In this document: positions 56,826-64,000 of the stretch, one piece after another
Layout: each line of letters starts with the position of its first letter
Numbering within the stretch: position 1 is the stretch's first letter
From: Heterocephalus glaber
Lineage: Eukaryota; Chordata; Mammalia; Rodentia; Bathyergidae
Assembly: GCF_000247695.1 (NCBI RefSeq)
Contig: NW_004624732.1
Location: 41,283,039-41,347,038 of the forward strand
DNA length: 64,000 nt
Direction: 5' to 3'
Notes under the pieces: generated by a model
Databases searched by the model: none
Seen by the model: only the letters and a program-made list of their open reading frames with translations
Told to the model about the DNA's origin: nothing
Translations under genes and position numbers: made by a program

Positions 56826-58544
56826 AATTTTGAAATTAGTGAAATACATTAAATGTAACATTCCTCTTTCCTATTCAGGATGTCTGCTAAGTCACAGAAG
56901 GAACACAGCAGGCATACTAGAGTCCCGAGATTCTTATTTACTTGTTTCCCATAAGTTTTTTTCCCTTACATCTAGGTCTCCTCTTCCTTCTGCAGAGATT
57001 CCTGCATAAATTGCTCTGCAAAGCCTCTTCAACTGGATATGAGTCTCAGTCCTCTTATAAAGTAATAAACCAGCCATACTTTTCTTAAGGTATTTGTCCT
57101 TAGATATTTTCCTACATGATTTTCCCAAGATAAATTATACATATATTTCTCTTTAGTTGAATAAGCCCATGACAAGAGATTCTTGCTGATGAAAACCCTT
57201 TCCTAATGCAAAACAACTTAAGTTGATTGTCACTAAGCCGTGGAGACATGCTTGTTAGGCTACTGAAGAATTGAGTACATGTGTGTCACAGGGTGGGTTG
57301 GGGGAGCAGGAGTAGTCACTTATTAGCGGAGAATGATTGACGTCAGTCACCTACTTCTGTAGGGGTTGGAGTTAAGGGCACTTGCCATGGGCATCCACCT
57401 TGTCAATGTTCATGTGTATGCATGCAGGTGTGTGTAAGGGACTGGGAGACAACAGAAAAGCTGTTCCATTGATAACTCTGAAGTTAAGATAAAATCATTC
57501 AAATGTTATGCCAACAACTACGTTTAAATCAAGCAGCCACAAGAAAACATTTTCAGAGAAACATTGCCTATTTTTACTTAGCATAACTAACTTTAAAATA
57601 GGCTTTGATACAATGTAAACTACATCTAATGAGATAGTCATGTGAGGGGAATAGTAGAATCTGGTTAAATCACTAAACTACTTCAGTCTGCAGTGTCCAT
57701 TCTCTTTTCTTTCTTTTTTAAATGAGATGTTGGATGTGAGTGAAAAAATATGTGGTATTTATCTTCTCAATTTTTCAAGTTTCCTTTAGTTTTGTTTTGT
57801 GAACATATCTAAACTATTCAGGTTAAATAGATAAAAAAGACTTCCAAAACAATTCCCATTAGCCACTTTAAGGTACTGGTCTTACAAATATATGTGGTCC
57901 TACGAAGATACTCATTCTTCTCCAGTATTAGCTTTTTAAAATATTTTTAGAAATATGGAGGGATTATTAAAACAACATAAAAAGCTGGACTTCATTAGAT
58001 TACAGATAGTTTTGGTCCAGCTCAAGCTGTGCCTTGAAATAAATCTAAAATATTTTATAGTCAAAACAGTAAGAAATCAGTTTAATGTCCCATTAAATCA
58101 CAGTTTAAAGTACTCTGGAACAAACAAAATGATTGAAAATTTCAGATGTGTGATGATATTTTTATGCCTACTCCACAAAGACGCATGCTCAAACATCACT
58201 GACAAATCTCAACTATGCAATGAAAGAGAGTAGGGTAGAAATGGTCGTGTGTGACACAATGAATGTAAAAATGCATTGGTTTGCAAAAATACCACTTAAA
58301 TAAGCTTATCCCAAAAATAAATGAGAAATGTATAATTAACAAAAAATATGCAAGGGATTTGCACTGGAAAGCAAATAACGTTTTTATTTTTGTCTCTTCA
58401 GGAAAAAGTATGTATGTATCATCTAATCCCTTTCTCTGCTTCTAGAGGACTTAGAGGTACTAAATAATTTAAATTATTCTAATCAATAACCCACCACATA
58501 GGACAATTAACAATTAATGCCAAGAGAAACATCATACAGTTGAA
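56826..58544. other. Unassigned DNA
   Basis: No gene. A less AT-rich patch at about 57280-57450 contains the CRE listed below. The 92-codon frame from 57955 has no family features. Confidence 0.45.
57338..57345. promoter_or_regulatory. Perfect CRE palindrome (TGACGTCA)
   Basis: The second perfect cAMP-response-element palindrome in the window, inside a G-richer patch that looks repeat-free to me. No TATA box or transcript evidence nearby. Confidence 0.3.
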
Positions 58545-58735
58545 AAAGCACCCGCTTAGAAACAGAAGTGGCCTTACATCTCAGGTGTGCTATTTCTATA
58601 AATAGAACTTCTGAGTTTTTTTAAGGTAATATCTATCTCAAAGAATTGTTAGGAGTAAAACATTAAAAAGCATCTATAAAACAACTATTGCTAAAGTCCC
58701 TGGTGTAATAGTTTCTCGATAAATATAAATTAACA
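58545..58735 (+). mobile_element. MIR SINE, sense
   Basis: GTATATT-poor opening, then TTAAGGTAATATCTATCTCA, AAGAATTGTTAGGAGTAAAA and AGTCCCTGGTGTAATAGTTT followed by CTCGATAAATATAAATTA. These are the MIR 3' half in order ('cctacctcatagggttgttgtgagg...agtgcctggcacatagtaagcgctcaataaat'). Confidence 0.8.
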
Positions 58736-58981
58736 TGCTTTCCTTCTTCAGTTGAGTTGTCCAATGAAAAATATCCAAAATGTCTTTGTTTACCACAGTA
58801 TGCTACAGTGTGTGCTGAAAGGGCCCTACAATCTTCTCCTTTTAGGGTAATTCATTCTGAAATCCTAGAGGAGCTAACCAGAATTTTTTAAAAATACTAT
58901 TACCATTGAGAGAAATGGTAAATAATTATGTGAATAGTTTTAAGAATACACGTGATACTTAGTATTCATAATTTACATGTA

Positions 58982-59007
58982 TAACAAAACAAAACAAAAC
59001 AAAAAAC
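58982..59007 (+). repeat. AAAAC short tandem repeat
   Basis: Four to five AAAAC units directly upstream of an ID element. Confidence 0.85.
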
Positions 59008-59035
59008 CCCGAAAACAGTACAGATAAGAGAAATC

Positions 59036-59112
59036 AGCTATAGCTCAGTGGTATAGTATTAGCTTAGCAAATGCAAGACGCTGGGTTCATGCCCAGTACC
59101 ATTTAAAAAAAA
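59036..59112 (+). mobile_element. ID-type SINE, sense, older form
   Basis: CAGCTATAGCTCAGTGGTAT with AGTATTAGCTTAGCAAATGC, then GCTGGGTTCATGCCCAGTAC, CATTT and nine A residues. It retains a GTGGTATAGTA A-box form closer to the tRNA ancestor than the other copies. Confidence 0.88.
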
Positions 59113-62100
59113 ATCAAGGAAAATAATGCAAATGACGAAATGACTTATAATCAAGCTAAGCAATACTATGTGCTAAGAATATTTAAATCACAACAAGAAC
59201 TTATGTATAAAGCTTTTTTGGTTTACCTGTGATAGGCTGTTTAGAAGATATAGGTAATCCAAATTGTTCTTCTAAATGCTGATACCTTTTTTTAAACAAA
59301 AGTAGTTATTAAATTAAAGTTATTATGTAGAATTTATCTTAGAATTTGACTACCTAATTATGCTCTCTGTTTTCCATAATATTCTTTTCTTTCTTTATGG
59401 AAAATCAAAAATACAATTTTCCTTAACATGTAACTTTTATCCAACACTGGGATGTATCCACAATACCCTCAGAAGCAAATTTTTTGAAATATGCTTTAAC
59501 TTTTTCTACACTATTGACACACTTTTTTAACTCTCCCCAACCCCTAAAGAATAGTGGAGACAAGAAGGCACTTATGATGGTCAATACTTTATTTAAAAGA
59601 AATCTTTTTTACTTGAGCACAACATTAGTGTTTGCCTTCTGACACAAAATAATAGCCAGTGCACAACTAGGGTCAGTGTATCTGAGAGTTCATTTGCCTT
59701 CTAGATGGAGGTAGTTGAAGGATCTTTTTCATTTTTTATAAAATGAGATATCATAGTCCGGAAACATATACTAGCCCAAGATTATAGAAATAGTTTTAAT
59801 AAAAATTAACTCTTGACTGTCATTTTCCCCTGTTTATGACACTAAGTGACTGAATGGAAAACAGAGTACCATCTTGAAATTTATTCAAGCTAATTTGTAC
59901 AAAAATGGGAACAACTAAGTAACATTCATAGGGATTGCTTTAGTCCCTCCCCAGTAGCAAGTTAAAAGGAAGAGACGATACTGCATTTGATTCCGGTCCT
60001 CTCTGTAAGGTTCAATTATTTAATTTAAAAAGCAGCTTTCCAGGCTTGTTACAAGGTAGCATGACACAGGCCTTATGGTTGCATAAAGTACGTACCCAAC
60101 ATGGGCTAGATCTTTTCTCTAAAACTCAGGGGACGCATAGCTGAGCTTCTATTATATGCTATAGTGGCACAGGAGATTAGGGCATGACAAAGCTGGCTGA
60201 GGAAGTAGATGTGCCCAAACTCCCTCTACAGAGCCAGTTTCCCCTCACTCTCCACTTTTACTTTTTCAAATAAACTTTGCCCCTGCTTTTTTCTCATTTT
60301 GTTCAATTCTCTGTTTAGAAACAAGAAGAACCTGGAATCCAACTCTAGAAAGAGAGGCAACCAACTCAGAAACCAGTAATGTTTATTTGGTGAGCTACTT
60401 TCAGACGAAGCAACCCAATAACATTTTGATGTAGCCATCCAGGAGAATCAAAAGCCAGGAGATTTCAATAACGGAAGTATCTATTCATTAATTACATTCT
60501 TATTACAGTAATTATGTTGTTGTATTTCTGGAAGTAGAGATTAATTTTTGGGGTCTGTTGCAATTTTAGGGACAAATGAAGCCAAAACAAAAGATAAAAC
60601 AGTAAGTCCATGTAGCAAATTAGATCTGCAATTTTAGTCATGCTAGACAAATGTCTCATATTTAGCCGGCACACACAAGAAGCCATGCTAAAATCTCTTT
60701 GGCTTTACTTTGTATCATAATTTAAAGCTGTATATATACAGATACACTTGGAGACTCTCATTACCTCAATAAATATATTTTATGTTAGTTGCTTAATTTT
60801 GTGAAACTCTCTTGCAATATTGGTTTAAGACTTAGATGAAATAGACAAAAACACCAAAACAGCAAAACGTTTAGTCTTTCAAATCTTTCTTAAAAATGAT
60901 TACTCAGGTTAAAAATATTACCTTTTTATTTTCTTAAAACAGATCAAACTGTCAAAGTTAATGTAACACTTAGGTAAGGACCTATGACCATCATTAGAAA
61001 TACCAATTATTGATGGTCATACCCTTAGGACTGGTAAGTCTGTAGGTTTGCTTACCTTCATTAAATAGCTCAGTTCTTTTGCTTTTTAAATTTCAGTGTG
61101 GGCTTTTTATAGATTTTTTGTCAACTTTCTCACTGCGACTTTTCCCTGGCATCACTGTGCTAGTCTTCACAGCCCTACTCCTTTTTCTAATTTGGTGCTT
61201 CCTAATAGGCAGTGAGTTTGGCAACCACATAAATAAGCAGTTAAAATCATCAGTAAAATAAGATTTTATAGGTTCTAAGGGATTAGCACTATGAAAAAAT
61301 GCATCCCCTATGTTTCATAGACTTTGTGGTTGTCATTTTGATTGTGCACTGAGTTTTATTGTTCAAATCTTGCTCTCAGCTCTGTCTAGAAGGGAATGAT
61401 TGCAATGTGACTGAATCCTGAAAGATAGAACTTGGCTGTCTATTAAGTAGACAAACCACCACATCAATCTCAGGTTAAGGAGACAAATTAGGTCATGTCT
61501 GGAAAATCTGGGTACACATCTGGAGAAAAGCATTAAAATTATTCTAAGTGGAGCAGTAGTATTGCATTACATAGTATTCTTTGCAATTCAATTTAGAAGA
61601 ATTATATACACTTACTGAACTCAAAAGGCATTGCCATTTTTCACGTTTTTCTTAATTTGTGGAAATGTCTGTTTTGGAAGTAAACAGCTTACATTGCCAT
61701 CTTATTCATTTCAACTTTGTTTCCAAATGTAGAAAAAAATGTGGCTACTTTTAGTTGATTGCATCCATGCAGGAAAATGCCCTACAACCTCAAAGCCTAA
61801 AGTAAACAATTAGGTGTGATGGTCTTGTTATACATTGCTTTTCCTTCAATATTGACTTTTTACTTTATTTTTTAAAAAGAGACTTAGATACATACAACAT
61901 ATGAACCAAACTGTTTGTTTGACATAAGCTGAATTTAAAATTCTTGCCAAGACTACCATCTTTTTAATACCCTCCTCTATTACTTGTGACACAAAGGCTG
62001 AATTTTTAAAACTTTTGTAGAGCAAAAGCAATGTATACATATAAGAATACTTGGAGTGTCCTTGGGGTTGCGCTTGTTGTGGAGAGGTGAAAGACAAGTT

Positions 62101-63165
62101 TGATTTTAAGTTTAAGCTTCAAGCATTTATGGCCTAAATGGGGATGCCATTCTGAAGCCTCAGAAAAGTTTTTTATAGGTAAGAAAAGGTATCATTGCTA
62201 AGATGAGCTATAAAAGACTGTAACAAGACCACAGTTACTTTCACTCATCAGACTTTTTTTTTCCCCCTGAAGAGCAGGGATTTTAACTGACGATCCCTCT
62301 CTCCTCCCGATTTGGGCATCTGTGCTCCTCCTCCAGGAATACTCCACCAGTTTCAATCAGTGGAGATATTTTATTTTTCCCTCCTGCTGCTACCAGATAT
62401 GTGAGGCTACTGATGTAAAATCATTGCCACATGACAGCAAATGCTCAGGGCTGTCATCCCCTAACTCACCAGTCAAGGACACCAACTAAATGTTACAGGA
62501 GTCCTTTTCATTGTTCCTATACGCCCTTTCGCTCCTTTCACAGCCTGAGCTTGCACAAATACATCCTTTTGAAGTCTGTAATGGTTTTCTCCTTTCTTTG
62601 CCTCTTTGGCTGTTTATGAAGCCTGAACCTTAGAAAATAGCCTATGGCTTAACTTGTCTCCCTGCACTTCCATCTACCTAATTGTGATTAGGTTATCATT
62701 TGGCTGTAATGCTCAGAAGCCAAGACTATTAGAGAATTGACCCAAGGCAGCTGGAAGAAGTGGGTCTTCAGGATTTCCTATGCCCTTTGCTTATTTGACT
62801 CCCCTTTCTCATGCTTCCTAATTACTCTAAATTTTCATATAACTTCTATGATTTTCCAAGGTCCTAAAAAACAGGATCTACTTGTACTCTAAGGAAAGAC
62901 TGAAACGCCTTAAACTATTACCATCTTTTAAAGACTCAATTTTACTTTTCATTCCTTCATACCTCTGATGTAGGTGAATTGCTGACTGAAATATTTGAAA
63001 AATCAAGTGATAATATGTTAAAAGAGTAACTAAGCTTTTGGGTCACCACTCTTAGTGAAGAAAATTATAGCAGGATCCATCTAGACGTGTGATATTTTAA
63101 TTGAGCTTTTGATCATGGAAAATATATTAAGGTCAGTGGAGGCAACTGTAGAATATTGAGGGCGT
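59113..63165. other. Unassigned DNA
   Basis: About 4 kb with no recognised gene or repeat. The part at about 62230-62800 is less AT-rich and seems repeat-free. Short frames there have no family features. Confidence 0.45.
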
Positions 63166-63235
63166 CTGTGTGTGTGTCTCCATATGTGTGTTTGTCTCCA
63201 TATGTGTGTGTCCACATGTGTTTATATGTGGTGTG
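63166..63235 (+). repeat. TG-rich imperfect tandem repeat
   Basis: The unit GTCTCCATATGTGTGTTT recurs with variation about three times inside a TG-rich run. Confidence 0.85.
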
Positions 63236-63554
63236 ATTGATATAAAAACCTTGGGCAGGCAGACTTACATTTAGACCATGTAAATGCCTGTAGGTTTTAG
63301 TTTTCAATAAGGACAATACTTTTATGTAAGTGATCAAGCCCATAAAAAATAGATTATTCCTTTGATAATTTTTCTGTATCAGTATTGGAATACAAAAGCC
63401 AAATGTCATTTAGCTTGCCCTCTAGCAGTTTAAGTATCGAAGGAAAAAGATACTTAAAAATAAATACATATCAAAAACTCTTTCTGTGATCCCACTTTTT
63501 AAAACTTACACAGATGTATAAAAAACTCTTTCAAATTACATAACTTAGAATTCC
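63236..63554. other. Unassigned DNA
   Basis: No gene or repeat recognised. Confidence 0.5.
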
Positions 63555-63700
63555 ATCTCTGTACCTCAGCCATCACTTCCACCTGGAAGAGTTCCCTGAT
63601 GGCCTGCCCCTCCCCACTAACACTGAGTGTGGGACTTTATTCTGTTATCCCAACCACTCATTCACTCCACAATTTCAAACTTCCTAGAGGCTGGGAGCAT
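63555..63700 (+). mobile_element. LINE-2 3' region, sense
   Basis: CTTCCACCTGGAAGAGTTCC, CTGATGGCCTGCCCCTCCCC, GGGACTTTATTCTGTTATCC and CTTCCTAGAGGCTGGGAGC match the L2 order ('ttccaggaagccttccctgac...gcactttattctgtt'). Confidence 0.7.
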
Positions 63701-63703
63701 TCT

Positions 63704-64000
63704 TAGTCTATTCAGGCTGCTATCATAAAATATTAGAAACCGCATGGCTCATGAACAATAGAAATTTATTTTTTTTTATTTCTGGAGGTGAGGCGGTCCA
63801 AGATCAATATGCTAGTAGATTTTGTATCGGATGAAAGCCTGACTTAGGCTCATAAATGCTGTTTCTCACTGTCTTCTCAAATGGTGGAAGAAGCCAGTTC
63901 TCCGGGTCTCTCTTGTAAGGGCACTAATCCCGTTAATGAGGGCTCCAACCCTAGGAAACTAATAACCTCCCAACAGCCCCATATCCTAATGCCAGCACCT
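63704..64000 (-). mobile_element. MLT1-like MaLR LTR, antisense, cut by window edge
   Basis: The plus strand reads as a reversed MLT1 LTR: TAGTCTATTCAGGCTGCTAT, CAATAGAAATTTATTTTTTT, CTGGAGGTGAGGCGGTCCAA, GATCAATATGC, TCACTGTCTTCTCAAATGG, CTTGTAAGGGCACTAATCCC and AACCTCCCAACAGCCCC. The LTR start lies beyond the window. Confidence 0.85.

Noticed and set aside
1..64000. CRISPR arrays, bacterial operons, riboswitches or phage-like systems
   Set aside because: No regularly spaced direct repeats, ribosome-binding sites or dense coding; SINEs, LINEs and LTRs show a mammalian nuclear genome.

Overview
This is non-coding nuclear DNA from a mammal, most likely a rodent. It is AT-rich, has no credible protein-coding exon chain, and carries a dense layer of retrotransposon insertions of different ages. 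The rodent call rests on two SINE types seen together: short 7SL-derived monomers of B1 type, and tRNA-derived ID-type elements with intact A-box and B-box motifs and an end in GGTAC plus an A-rich tail. Several ID copies have perfect or near-perfect target-site duplications (TSDs). The ID variant and the L1 3' UTR variant do not look like the standard mouse or rat forms, so a beaver, kangaroo-rat or squirrel-type lineage is possible, but I cannot fix the species. None of the open frames resembles a cellular gene. The only recognisable coding sequence is a broken L1 ORF1 fragment.

Layout. 1-9 kb: mostly unassigned AT-rich DNA with one B1, two antisense L1 3' ends of the same family (2.97-3.20 and 3.46-4.08 kb) on either side of a MaLR LTR piece, a polypurine tract and an old L2 fragment. 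9-17 kb: an ID with a 19-bp TSD, a second polypurine tract, microsatellites, an 80-bp hAT-type MITE and a MIR. 17-25 kb, the busiest part: a solo MaLR LTR, an unusual 5'-complete but 3'-truncated L1 with a GC-rich tandem array, ID/MIR/B1/MLT1-like copies, and an LTR-internal-LTR MaLR element of about 2.1 kb inserted in an L2. 25-38 kb: MIRs, a solo LTR with a perfect 5-bp TSD next to an older LTR-like unit, an endogenous retrovirus 3' end that looks retrocopied and sits inside a split L2, a MER5A, and an ID and an L1 inserted back to back at one TTAA site. 38-64 kb: sparse L2/MIR relics, a plus-strand L1 3' end, a 158-bp near-perfect inverted repeat at 46.4 kb, four more ID copies, two B1 copies, an old L1 3' UTR, and an MLT1-like LTR that runs off the right edge.

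There is no gene network to describe. The window records repeated L1-driven insertion (L1, ID, B1, probably one retrovirus transcript) plus LTR elements on a background of L2, MIR and hAT relics. The items most worth a second look are the 3'-truncated L1 with tandem array (17.9-18.9 kb), the long inverted repeat (46.4 kb), the retrovirus-derived copy ending in poly(A) (33.0-33.7 kb), and the paired ID/L1 insertions (37.2-37.6 kb). I found no convincing new biological system. Boundaries were read by eye, so old elements may be off by tens of bases.
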